A DNA stretch of 14,592 bases. Origin: an uncultured Lachnospiraceae bacterium. GTDB lineage: Bacteria > Bacillota > Clostridia > Lachnospirales > Lachnospiraceae. The stretch spans positions 1 through 14,592 of the forward strand of contig CAMNWW010000029.1 of NCBI GenBank assembly GCA_946566415.1. The letters are read 5' to 3'. Numbering within the stretch: position 1 is the stretch's first letter; the number at the start of each line of letters is the position of its first letter. Shown piece by piece: positions 7,693 to 14,592 of the stretch. Below the pieces are notes generated by a model. The model was not told where the DNA came from. It did no database searches and was given only the letters and a program-made list of their open reading frames with translations. A program made the position numbers and the translations under genes.

Positions 7693-9345
7693 ATGAAGAA
7701 GAGCACGCGAAAATTATTAAAAAGATATTTGCCGTTATATTTGATGATGATACCTGGTTTTCTGTATTTCATAATCAATAATTATATGCCGATGGCAGGT
7801 CTGGTCATTGCTTTTAAGAATGTAAATTTTGCGAAGGGTATCTGGGAGAGCGACTGGGTGGGGCTTAAGAATTTTGAGTTCCTGTTCGCTACGAAAGACG
7901 CATGGGTTATTACCCGGAACACGATTTTATATAATCTCGCATTTATTGTTATAGGAACAAGTTTTGCCATTCTCATCGCCATTTTCATCTGCGATATGAG
8001 AAATAAGAAGTTTACCAAATTAGCGCAGAATATCGTGATTCTGCCGAGCCTGATTTCCATGGTCGTAGTCGCGGTGCTTGCATACGCTTTCCTTTCTACG
8101 GACGCAGGGGTGATCAACAAGCTCCTTGAGGCGCTGGGGATGGAAGGGGTGAACTGGTACAATACGCCCGGAGCGTGGCCGGTCATCATTGTTCTGGTCT
8201 ATTTGTGGAAAAATGCAGGGTTCCAATGTGTGCTGTTCATCGCTTCGATCGTAGGGATCAGCAACGATTATTTTGAGGCGGCCAGAATCGACGGAGCGAC
8301 AAAGTGGCAGCAGATCCGCTATATCACACTGCCTCTGATCAAGCCGACGATCATTATGGTGGTAGTTCTTGCACTTGGAAAGATTTTTTACTCAGATTTC
8401 GGCTTGTTCTATCAGGTGACAAGGGATACCGGAGCGATCTATTCCACGACCAATACGATCGATACGTATGTATTCCGAGGATTGACAAAGCTCGGGAATG
8501 TAGGAATGTCTTCTGCCGCAGGTTTTTATCAGTCCATCGTTGGGTTCGTGCTGCTGATTTCCGCCTCTTTGACGGATGAGATCGCGATCACGGCCAACGG
8601 ATATTCTATGGTGCCTTCCAAGGTAGGAATGGACGCTTATCAGTACATATCCGGTCACTTTTCCACATTTTCCAGGGCGGCAGTCACCAGTATCTGCGTA
8701 ACGGTAGTTGGAACAATCGCCCATACGGCGTTGGCTGCGCTTATGGCATATCCGCTTTCCAAGAAAGACCTTCCGGGGCGGAGAGTGTTCTCCTTCATGG
8801 TTCTGATCACGATACTGCTCAACGGCGGTCTGGTTCCAACTTACCTGGTATATACACAGATTTTGAATATAAAGAATACATTCTGGGCGCTTTTGGTTCC
8901 GACGCTTCTTTTAAATGGTTACAGTGTGATACTGATGCGGAATTTCTATTCTGGAAGTGTTCCGGAGGGAATGCTGGAGGCGGCCAGGATCGACGGGGCA
9001 AGCGAGTGGCAGATATTTAGAAAGATTGTGCTGCCTGTATCCAAGCCAATGCTGACGACAGTGGCGTTAATGGCGGCTATGGCATACTGGAATGACTGGA
9101 ACAATGGTCTTTACTATATCACGGACGCAGATAAAATGGGATTGCAGAACGTACTTAACAGTATCATTAAAAATGCACAGTTCCTAAGCTCTAATGTGGG
9201 AAGCGTAAGCTCCAGCACAGTGATACCTGTGGAATCACTGCGGATGGCGGTGGCCCTGGTAGCGGTCATCCCGATGATCATCGCTTACATCTGCCTGCAG
9301 AAATACTTTATTGCAGGAATGACGAGCGGGGCAGTAAAAGAATAA
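7693..9345 (+). CDS. Fused ABC permease: LplB-like half joined to LplC-like half, with merged helices
   Basis: The 550-codon frame encodes two inner-membrane permease domains that family members encode as separate genes of about 300 residues each. Residues 1 to about 288 match an LplB/YteP-type subunit: first helix at about 13-34 and ATPase-contact loop EAARIDGATKWQQ at 195 onward. Residues from about 289 match an LplC/YtcP-type subunit: second contact loop EAARIDGASEWQI at 429 onward and C-terminus GMTSGAVKE typical of that class. The join at 285-293 (FVLLISASL, bases 8545-8571) falls inside the sixth helix of the first subunit and just at the end of the first helix of the second. The normal first-subunit C-terminus, the intergenic gap and the second-subunit N-terminus are absent. 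Eleven rather than twelve helices are predicted by eye. The RBS is AGGGG at 7681-7685. The protein may be non-functional, or the join may be an assembly error. Confidence 0.85.
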   Translation: MKKSTRKLLKRYLPLYLMMIPGFLYFIINNYMPMAGLVIAFKNVNFAKGIWESDWVGLKNFEFLFATKDAWVITRNTILYNLAFIVIGTSFAILIAIFICDMRNKKFTKLAQNIVILPSLISMVVVAVLAYAFLSTDAGVINKLLEALGMEGVNWYNTPGAWPVIIVLVYLWKNAGFQCVLFIASIVGISNDYFEAARIDGATKWQQIRYITLPLIKPTIIMVVVLALGKIFYSDFGLFYQVTRDTGAIYSTTNTIDTYVFRGLTKLGNVGMSSAAGFYQSIVGFVLLISASLTDEIAITANGYSMVPSKVGMDAYQYISGHFSTFSRAAVTSICVTVVGTIAHTALAALMAYPLSKKDLPGRRVFSFMVLITILLNGGLVPTYLVYTQILNIKNTFWALLVPTLLLNGYSVILMRNFYSGSVPEGMLEAARIDGASEWQIFRKIVLPVSKPMLTTVALMAAMAYWNDWNNGLYYITDADKMGLQNVLNSIIKNAQFLSSNVGSVSSSTVIPVESLRMAVALVAVIPMIIAYICLQKYFIAGMTSGAVKE

Positions 9346-9366
9346 ACAGAAGGGATAGAAAAACAG

Positions 9367-10167
9367 ATGGCTCTGATTCATTATAATTTTAATTCAAATA
9401 TCTTGATCCAGAAAACAGATGTGATGGTGATTTTGCCGGATGTTGACTGGAGTAAGGAAAAGACAGGCCGGAAATACCAGACCTTATATCTGCTTCACGG
9501 CGGCGGGGAGGACTATACCTCCTATATCCGTTATACGAATATTGAGACGTGGGCTAACGAGCGGTGTCTTGCCGTCGTTATGCCCTGCGGAGTGAACAGC
9601 TCTTATATGGACATGGCGCACGGACAACGGTACTACACCTATCTGTCGGAAGAACTCCCCTGTGTCATGCAGCATGTATTTCCGTTAAGCACGAAGAAGG
9701 AGGATCATTTCGTGATGGGGTTCTCCATGGGCGGTATGGGGACGATGCATTGGTCCTTCGACCATCCGGAGTTTTTCGCGGCGGCGGCATTCATGTCCGG
9801 CGGAGGAGAATTTGTAAAAGCGACAGAATATATCAACCCCGGAATCCCGGAGCCGGAAAACGATATTTTCCATGCGCCTTTCGGAGGAGTCGATAAGGTG
9901 GCAGGAAGCGAGGGGGATGTGAAAATGCTGGTGGACCGGATGGTGAAAAAATATCCGAAAGAAATGTGGCCGCGTTTCTTTTCTACCGCTGGAAAAGAGG
10001 ATTTTATGCTGACTTCCAGCTATGAATTTGCAAATTATATGAAATCGCTGGGAATCGATATTACCTTCCATGCGGGGGACGGAGGGCATGTCTGGGAGTA
10101 CTGGAATGTCTGGATTCCAAAAATCCTGGAATGGTTCCATCTTGCAGGCGGCTTGGTGGAGGAATGA
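9367..10167 (+). CDS. Esterase-D-like / acyl-carbohydrate esterase (PF00756-type)
   Basis: A 266-residue alpha/beta-hydrolase of the esterase D / tributyrin esterase group, which removes acyl groups from small esters and acylated sugars. LYLLHGGGEDY near residues 40-50 supplies the oxyanion-hole region. The nucleophile elbow is GFSMGG with S120, the acid is D212 in AGKEDF, and the histidine is H241 in the GGHVWEYW motif typical of this family. The triad is complete. There is no signal peptide, so it is probably cytosolic. It begins 21 nt after the permease frame with a rather distant AGAAGGGA (9348-9354, 12 nt from the ATG) and ends 2 nt before the next hydrolase start. A broken paralogue lies at 14193. 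The acyl group removed (acetyl, feruloyl or other) cannot be told. Confidence 0.9.
   Translation: MALIHYNFNSNILIQKTDVMVILPDVDWSKEKTGRKYQTLYLLHGGGEDYTSYIRYTNIETWANERCLAVVMPCGVNSSYMDMAHGQRYYTYLSEELPCVMQHVFPLSTKKEDHFVMGFSMGGMGTMHWSFDHPEFFAAAAFMSGGGEFVKATEYINPGIPEPENDIFHAPFGGVDKVAGSEGDVKMLVDRMVKKYPKEMWPRFFSTAGKEDFMLTSSYEFANYMKSLGIDITFHAGDGGHVWEYWNVWIPKILEWFHLAGGLVEE
10158..10162 (+). promoter_or_regulatory. RBS that sets the start of the second esterase gene
   Basis: GGAGG ends 7 nt before the ATG at 10170 but only 1 nt before the ATG at 10164, which overlaps the upstream TGA. Spacing therefore favours 10170 as the start. Confidence 0.6.
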
Positions 10168-10169
10168 CT

Positions 10170-11081
10170 ATGACGAAGAATATTCCGATGCCCTATGAAA
10201 AATACAGGGAATATGCGCTTAGCCGGACGCCGGAGGAGAAGCCGAAGTTCGATGCCCTGCAGAAGGGATGTCAATACCCTGATCTGGAATATGAAGAGGA
10301 ATTCCATAATAAGCTGGATCTTTATCTTCCACGTAAAAAGTCAAAAATCACTCCTCTTCTTATCTACGTTCACGGTGGAGCCTTCACATTAGGTACAAAA
10401 CGCTACACCGCCCGGCCGCTCGTTATGCGGGAGTACGGGTATGCGGTAGCGATGGTGGAATATACCACGGCGGCGGTAAAGGGTTTTCCACTGCAGATCC
10501 GACAGGTAAAGCAGGCGGTCGCGTTTCTAAGAGAGCAGGCGGGGCAGTATGGATATGACCCGGAAAAAATCGCGCTTTATGGGGAATCGGCAGGAGGAAA
10601 TCTTGCCGCGCTTGCTGGGGTGACGGGAAATGAAGAGCTTTTTGGACTTCCGCCTGAGCATGATTACCGGGTGCAGGCAGTGGTCACTGATTTTGCTCCG
10701 ATTAATTTTGCGGCAATAAAAAGGGAAACGGAAATGCTGGGAAGGACAGAACCGGAAGATATGATGTCCCCTCAGTACTATTCCAGCCTGTATCTGGGAG
10801 GATTCATGCAGAAAGAGCCAGAGCTTGTCCCGCCCACGAACCCGGAGATGTATATTACGGACAAATGTCCACCCTTCTTTATCCAGCATGGAATGGAGCA
10901 TATGCTGCCGTACTTGCAGGCGGTACATTTTGCGCAGATGATAAAGGAGAGGACAGGGGAAGAAAATGTATTTTTGTCTCTGCTGCCGGGAGTGGGAGGA
11001 GGAGACGATCCGCAGTACTTTACCGGGGAAAATACGATGAAGAAGATAGCCTTTTTAAACTCGGTTTTTGATATTAGGTAA
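10170..11081 (+). CDS. Alpha/beta-hydrolase-3 family protein (HSL/acetyl-esterase-like), catalytic His missing
   Basis: A 303-residue protein of the hormone-sensitive-lipase / acetyl esterase class. The oxyanion motif HGGAF is at 68-72 and the nucleophile elbow GESAGGN places the serine at S140, both intact. The two other triad positions are altered. The usual HGxxDxxVP acid motif reads HGMEHMLP, leaving E243 as the only acidic candidate. The usual GxGHG motif reads GVGGGDDP, so the catalytic His position is G277. The surrounding residues (DPQYFTGEN and the final helix KKIAFLNSVF) align normally, so this is not a frameshift. The protein may be a weak or dead esterase, may recruit a different base, or may bind without cleaving. 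It has no signal peptide and is cytosolic. It starts 2 nt after the upstream esterase stop, so the two are probably coupled. Confidence 0.85.
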   Translation: MTKNIPMPYEKYREYALSRTPEEKPKFDALQKGCQYPDLEYEEEFHNKLDLYLPRKKSKITPLLIYVHGGAFTLGTKRYTARPLVMREYGYAVAMVEYTTAAVKGFPLQIRQVKQAVAFLREQAGQYGYDPEKIALYGESAGGNLAALAGVTGNEELFGLPPEHDYRVQAVVTDFAPINFAAIKRETEMLGRTEPEDMMSPQYYSSLYLGGFMQKEPELVPPTNPEMYITDKCPPFFIQHGMEHMLPYLQAVHFAQMIKERTGEENVFLSLLPGVGGGDDPQYFTGENTMKKIAFLNSVFDIR

Positions 11082-11083
11082 AC

Positions 11084-11154
11084 TGGAGGTAACCCCTCGC
11101 ATACGCTCGGGATACCTGAATGAAATCGCCTGACTGCGATAAAATGGAGGTAAC
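11084..11154 (+). repeat. Small palindromic element flanked by duplicated RBS
   Basis: The 73-nt gap holds two exact copies of TGGAGGTAAC (11084-11093 and 11145-11154), 61 bp apart, with AAA before each copy apart from one mismatch. Between them lie two hairpins: GGTAACCC/GGGATACC (11088-11095 with 11109-11116, one A-A mismatch, 13-nt loop) and ATCGC/GCGAT (11125-11129 with 11136-11140, 6-nt loop). The layout looks like a miniature palindromic element that inserted at the ribosome binding site of the next gene and duplicated it. The downstream copy is the working site for the ATG at 11155. Confidence 0.6.
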
Positions 11155-12681
11155 ATGGAAATATTACGGAAAAAAGGGATTTCACCGAAAGCGGTGGATA
11201 CATTTATACAGGAAATAAAAAAGCAGGACGTCGACATGCATAGCTTTGCGATATATAAGGGCGGGGAGAAGGTGTATGCAGTGTATGGTTATCCGTTTCA
11301 GCAGGAAAGTATGCACCGTATGTATTCTTCCGGGAAAATGCTGGTGGCGCTGGCTGTTCTGAAGGCGGCGGACGAAGGGAAACTGTCCCTGGAAGGCTAT
11401 GTATTGCCGTACTTTAAGGGAAGGCTTCCTGATGGAACAGATGAGAAATATTCCCGCCTTAAGATAAAGCATATGCTGACAATGAATACAGGGCACAACT
11501 ATGATACGATGGCGGTCATGCGGGCGGACGAGGACTGGGTGCATGGATTCTTCAAACAGGCGCCGGAATATGAACCGGGTACTATGTTTTTCTACAATAA
11601 CGGGGTTCCGTATATACTGACTCAGGTGGTAAAGCAAGCTGTAGGATATGATTATCTGGACTATCTGAACCAGAAGTTCTTTCAGAAGATGGACGTCCAT
11701 ATTACAGCGGATAAGACGCCCCAGGGGGATACGGACCCGTCGGGAATCAGTATCCGTATCTGTGATTTTGAGAAGCTTCCGCGCCTGCTTTTGAATCAGG
11801 GAAGATGGGCAGACGAACAGCTGATCGCAAAGGAATGGATATCGCATATGGGAATGTACCACACACCTTCCATCCAGAGTGAGAAGATCCAGAATGTAAA
11901 CCTGGACACAAAGTATGGCTACGGATATTTTCTGTGGAGGAACAGTGTCGGCGGGTACCGCCTGGACGGAGGAAGGGGGCAGTTCGGAATGGTCTTTCCC
12001 GACCTGGATATGGCGGTTTCTATTATGTCTGCAGAGGAGGATCAGGGCCTGATTCTGGAATTGTTCTGGAAACATATCTATCCGTATCTCTGGTCAGGAC
12101 CGGCGCCGGAGTACACGATGATCAGGAAAATGACGGAATACCGCGCCCTTCCTGACTGGAATGAAAGATGCCGCGATACGTCGGACGTACAAGGATGCAG
12201 CTATGAGTTTCCAGAAAACAGCCTGAATATAGAAAAGGTAACGTTTGCATTGGAGAAAGAGCGGATACGGGTCGATTTTGTGCAGGAGCAGAAGAAAATA
12301 GTGGTGTATGCGGGACTGGAGGGAAGGGTCTGTGTCAATGAGGAAATGATTGAACTGCCGGAACCGAACTATTTTATGAACCATGTAAGCGGAAATACCG
12401 ACCATTGTCATTATGTGGTGGGAAGATTTATTAAAGCGCCGGACTTTATGGGGAATAAAGAGGTCACGTTATTTATACGAAGCATGGATAAAAGCATGTA
12501 TGATATACTGAGCTTCCGCTTTGCAAATAAGGCTGTACGGATGGAGTGGGCGCACGGCTCCTGGGCCTGTGTGAAAAAGCGGGGACGACTCGAAATACTG
12601 CCGCATATCCCGATGCCGGTCATGGCGGTGGGAAAAACTGTTCGGCCCCATTGTCCAAAAGAGGAGGAAATACATGTTTAG
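11155..12681 (+). CDS. Beta-lactamase-fold serine hydrolase SH2
   Basis: A 508-residue SxxK serine hydrolase, distantly related to SH1 and SH3. The nucleophile motif is S58-S-G-K61 (MYSSGKML). The second motif Y147-N-N149 is the classical YxN form, unlike the YxS of the other two. The third element lies in the region DGGRGQFGMVFPDLDM. A C-terminal beta-rich domain follows from about residue 330, less similar to that of SH1/SH3 and lacking their YWEGE motif. There is no signal peptide, so it is probably cytosolic. The ATG is preceded by GGAGG at only 4-nt spacing, on the duplicated sequence described at 11145-11154. It overlaps SH3 by 8 nt. Likely an esterase or amidase; a penicillin-binding role is unlikely without export. 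Substrate unknown. Confidence 0.88.
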   Translation: MEILRKKGISPKAVDTFIQEIKKQDVDMHSFAIYKGGEKVYAVYGYPFQQESMHRMYSSGKMLVALAVLKAADEGKLSLEGYVLPYFKGRLPDGTDEKYSRLKIKHMLTMNTGHNYDTMAVMRADEDWVHGFFKQAPEYEPGTMFFYNNGVPYILTQVVKQAVGYDYLDYLNQKFFQKMDVHITADKTPQGDTDPSGISIRICDFEKLPRLLLNQGRWADEQLIAKEWISHMGMYHTPSIQSEKIQNVNLDTKYGYGYFLWRNSVGGYRLDGGRGQFGMVFPDLDMAVSIMSAEEDQGLILELFWKHIYPYLWSGPAPEYTMIRKMTEYRALPDWNERCRDTSDVQGCSYEFPENSLNIEKVTFALEKERIRVDFVQEQKKIVVYAGLEGRVCVNEEMIELPEPNYFMNHVSGNTDHCHYVVGRFIKAPDFMGNKEVTLFIRSMDKSMYDILSFRFANKAVRMEWAHGSWACVKKRGRLEILPHIPMPVMAVGKTVRPHCPKEEEIHV

Positions 12682-14188
12682 GAGAACGGAATTTGAACGA
12701 GTCACACCGGAAAGCGTAGGAATTGCATCAAAGGATATCATGTGGCTTTTGGACCGTTTGGAGAGCGGTTTCACAGAACCGCATGGTCTTATGATCATGC
12801 GACATGGAAAAATATGTGCGGAAGGCTGGTGGTCGCCGTTTGCTCCGGGCATCCGCCATGGAGAGCAGTCCCACTCAAAGACCTATGCGGCAACGGCGGT
12901 TGGAATTGCCTATACAGAGGGTATTTTAAAATTGGAAGAAAAGATCATTGACATTTTCTCGGATCAGCTTCCGGCTGAGGTGTCCGATAATCTGAAGCGG
13001 ATGACAGTCCGGGACGTCTTGTGTATGGGATGCGGGATGGAAAGTATGCCAAGGCCCACCGAAAACTGGATACGGGATTTCCTGGCGATACCCGTAGAGC
13101 ATGTTCCGGGAACAGCATATATGTACAACAGTGTGGGGTCGACGCTTCTCGGCGCAATCGTACGTGAAAAAACAGGAATGGGTCTGCAGGAATATTTAAA
13201 ACCGCGTTTATATGATAAGATAGGAATTGACTGTGAAAATCACCGATGGATGAAGATGCCGGACGGAATGGAAGTAGGCGGAGGCGGACTGTTCGCCACG
13301 ACGGAAGACAATCTTCGCCTTATGAAGCTCTATGCGGACGGAGGAGTGTGGGACGGCGAGAGAATTCTTGCAGAGGAATATGTGGAAATGGCGACGACAC
13401 TCCAGAATGAGTCGGCAAGCGAAGAGAAGAAGAATCCGCCGGCAAAGGACAATTTTGTGGGATACGGTTTCCAGATCTGGATGTGCCGTCCCAAAGGGGT
13501 GTACCGCGCGGACGGTGCGATGGGCCAGTATACGATCGTCATTCCGGATATGGATATGATCATTGCCATTACAGAAAATGCAGGCAGTGCACATTGGGCG
13601 CAGAGTGCGCTGGATACGATGTGGGAATTTTTAGAACGTATAAAAGCTGATCCGGCCAGGGAAGAAAACCCGGAGGCCGCCAAATGTCTGAAGGAGAGGA
13701 TGAGCCGTCTTAGCCTTCCCGGTGAAAAATATGCCCCCTATAGTCCCTGGGCGTCCCGGATACAGGATAGGGCATTTACAGTGACGGAAGGGGAAATGCG
13801 CGTTACAGACTGGGTGACAGAGCATATCATGGCGGGAAAAGAGGCGCCGGAGCCGGTCACTTCTTTTTGGTTTTCTTTCAAAGCAATGGAATGTGAACTG
13901 CATTATAAGACAGAAGGACAGGAGTATACAGTGAAGATTGCCATGGACGGTTCGAGGAGATATGTGGAATTTGAGAATACATTGAACAGCCAGGCGCTGA
14001 TGAATGCGTACTGGGAAGGGGAGAAGGAACTGCATATGGTGACAAGATGGATCGAGACATGCAGCAGACAGGAGAAGATATTCCGATTCCAGAATAGCAA
14101 GGTGGAGGTCGAGACAAGAGGAAATATGTTTTTAGGGGAGACGGAACCTATTGTGACGGCTCTAATGCAGGAAGGAAAGGAGGCGTAA
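12674..14188 (+). CDS. Beta-lactamase-fold serine hydrolase SH3, paralogue of SH1
   Basis: A 504-residue SxxK serine hydrolase that aligns with SH1 along its whole length at roughly half identity by eye. Shared blocks include GLMI(L/M)R, EGWWSP and VYRADGA(Y/M)GQY. The nucleophile motif is S66-H-S-K69 and the second motif Y151-N-S153, with VGGGGLF near residue 200. The C-terminal domain again carries YWEGE. There is no signal peptide. AGGAGG at 12662-12667 with 6-nt spacing supports the ATG, which overlaps the end of SH2 by 8 nt. The stop is 4 nt before the next gene. It probably has a related but not identical acyl specificity to SH1; which, the sequence does not tell. Confidence 0.9.
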   Translation: MFRRTEFERVTPESVGIASKDIMWLLDRLESGFTEPHGLMIMRHGKICAEGWWSPFAPGIRHGEQSHSKTYAATAVGIAYTEGILKLEEKIIDIFSDQLPAEVSDNLKRMTVRDVLCMGCGMESMPRPTENWIRDFLAIPVEHVPGTAYMYNSVGSTLLGAIVREKTGMGLQEYLKPRLYDKIGIDCENHRWMKMPDGMEVGGGGLFATTEDNLRLMKLYADGGVWDGERILAEEYVEMATTLQNESASEEKKNPPAKDNFVGYGFQIWMCRPKGVYRADGAMGQYTIVIPDMDMIIAITENAGSAHWAQSALDTMWEFLERIKADPAREENPEAAKCLKERMSRLSLPGEKYAPYSPWASRIQDRAFTVTEGEMRVTDWVTEHIMAGKEAPEPVTSFWFSFKAMECELHYKTEGQEYTVKIAMDGSRRYVEFENTLNSQALMNAYWEGEKELHMVTRWIETCSRQEKIFRFQNSKVEVETRGNMFLGETEPIVTALMQEGKEA

Positions 14189-14192
14189 GGAA

Positions 14193-14592
14193 ATGGCAGT
14201 CATTCAGATGACGTTTTTTTCACAGAAACTGATGCGGACAGTGCCGGCAGTCGTAATCCTCCCTGCGGATAAATGGAATGATAAAGGCGAAACTGCCGAG
14301 GAGGGGAAGCTATATTCCACTCTTTATCTGCTGCATGGAGTATTCGGGAGCTGTACTGATTGGCTCTACAATACAAGAATCCAGCAATATGCAGAGGAGC
14401 ATGACCTCGCTGTAGTTATGCCGTCGGGAGAAAACGCATTTTATGTGGATCAGGAAAAGATGCATAATCTTTATGGGGAATATATCGGGGAAGAGCTGAT
14501 AAATATAACCCGCCGCATGTTCCCGCTTTCACAAAAGAGGGAGGACACTTAAATTGGAGGTCTGTCCATGGGAGGATACGGCGCGCTAAGGA
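14193..14592 (+). pseudogene. Esterase-D-like gene with in-frame stop, 3' end outside window
   Basis: This is a second esterase-D-like gene, paralogous to the one at 9367. It opens normally (AAAGGAGG at 14176-14183, ATG 14193) and includes the oxyanion-hole region LYLLHGVFG and VVMPSGENAF. After 119 codons it meets TAA at 14550-14552. The same frame then continues without a shift as IGGLSMGGYGALR, which is the nucleophile elbow of this family, up to the window edge. The stop sits where the paralogue has Phe (DHFVMGFSMGG) and where relatives commonly have an aromatic residue. A single T-to-A change in a TAT codon would explain it. The truncated product lacks Ser, Asp and His of the triad and cannot be active unless the stop is read through. 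A sequencing error is also possible. Confidence 0.85.

Noticed and set aside
7590..7781. 63-codon plus-strand frame bridging the binding protein and permease
   Set aside because: It passes through the intercistronic hairpin and then overlaps the permease N-terminus out of frame. It is a shadow.
10131..10169. Earlier ATGs for the HSL-like esterase gene (10131, 10164)
   Set aside because: 10131 lies within the upstream esterase and has no RBS; 10164 is only 1 nt from GGAGG. 10170 has proper spacing.
11182..12075. 297-codon open frame on the minus strand
   Set aside because: It is fully antisense to SH2, which has a clear family fold and motifs. The antisense translation is low-complexity in His, Arg and Leu with no recognisable domain.
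14550..14552. TAA read as a recoded amino acid
   Set aside because: Every other gene in the window ends normally on TAA, TAG or TGA, and no SECIS-like or readthrough signal is apparent. A nonsense change or error is simpler.
1..14592. CRISPR array, tRNA, rRNA, phage, transposase or toxin-antitoxin genes
   Set aside because: No regularly spaced repeats, no cloverleaf or ribosomal sequence, and no ORF resembling these families was seen. The only repeats are the two palindromic elements.

Overview
The window reads as chromosomal DNA of a Clostridia-type Firmicute, most likely a Lachnospiraceae-like gut anaerobe. The grounds are strong AGGAGG-type ribosome binding sites, a YesM/YesN-style two-component pair, an LplABC/YtcQP-style carbohydrate ABC importer, moderate GC, and genes packed head to tail on one strand. 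This placement is inference; no marker gene is present. All real genes are on the + strand, and the long minus-strand frames are shadows of them.

Layout. (1) Bases 1-6017 hold a tightly overlapped set: an MFS transporter (cut at the window's left edge), a beta-lactamase-fold serine hydrolase (SH1), a YesM-type histidine kinase and a YesN-type AraC response regulator. Consecutive genes overlap by 32, 23 and 20 nt, which suggests translational coupling. The regulator's 3' end runs into a ~125-bp palindromic repeat element that adds a foreign-looking tail of about 48 residues. (2) A hairpin/T-tract terminator at about 6029-6065 is followed by a lipoprotein solute-binding protein (6109-7608), then a strong hairpin without a T-tract. 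Next is a single 550-codon ORF (7693-9345) in which the two permeases normally encoded by separate genes are joined, with the last helix of one and the first helix of the other merged. (3) Bases 9367-14592 hold five hydrolase genes: an esterase-D-like enzyme, an alpha/beta-hydrolase-3 family protein lacking its catalytic His, two more SxxK serine hydrolases (SH2, SH3), and a second esterase-D-like gene. That last gene is interrupted by an in-frame TAA just before its nucleophile elbow and then runs off the right edge.

How the genes may work together (inference). The sensor kinase detects an extracellular ligand, the AraC regulator activates the importer operon, and the binding protein and permeases take up a small glycoside or oligosaccharide. 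Six hydrolases, none with a visible signal peptide, would then remove acyl groups in the cytosol. No glycoside hydrolase, ABC ATPase or sugar kinase is in the window; in this importer class the ATPase is often encoded elsewhere and shared. The combination of one transporter, its own two-component system and six ester or amide hydrolases from three fold families looks like an uptake-and-deacylation locus for an acylated compound. The substrate cannot be read from the sequence.

The locus also carries several apparent lesions: the permease fusion, the repeat-derived tail on the regulator, a repeat inserted at a ribosome binding site, the esterase without its His, and the nonsense codon. It may be partly decayed in this strain, or some lesions may be assembly errors. 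Read-level checking would decide.
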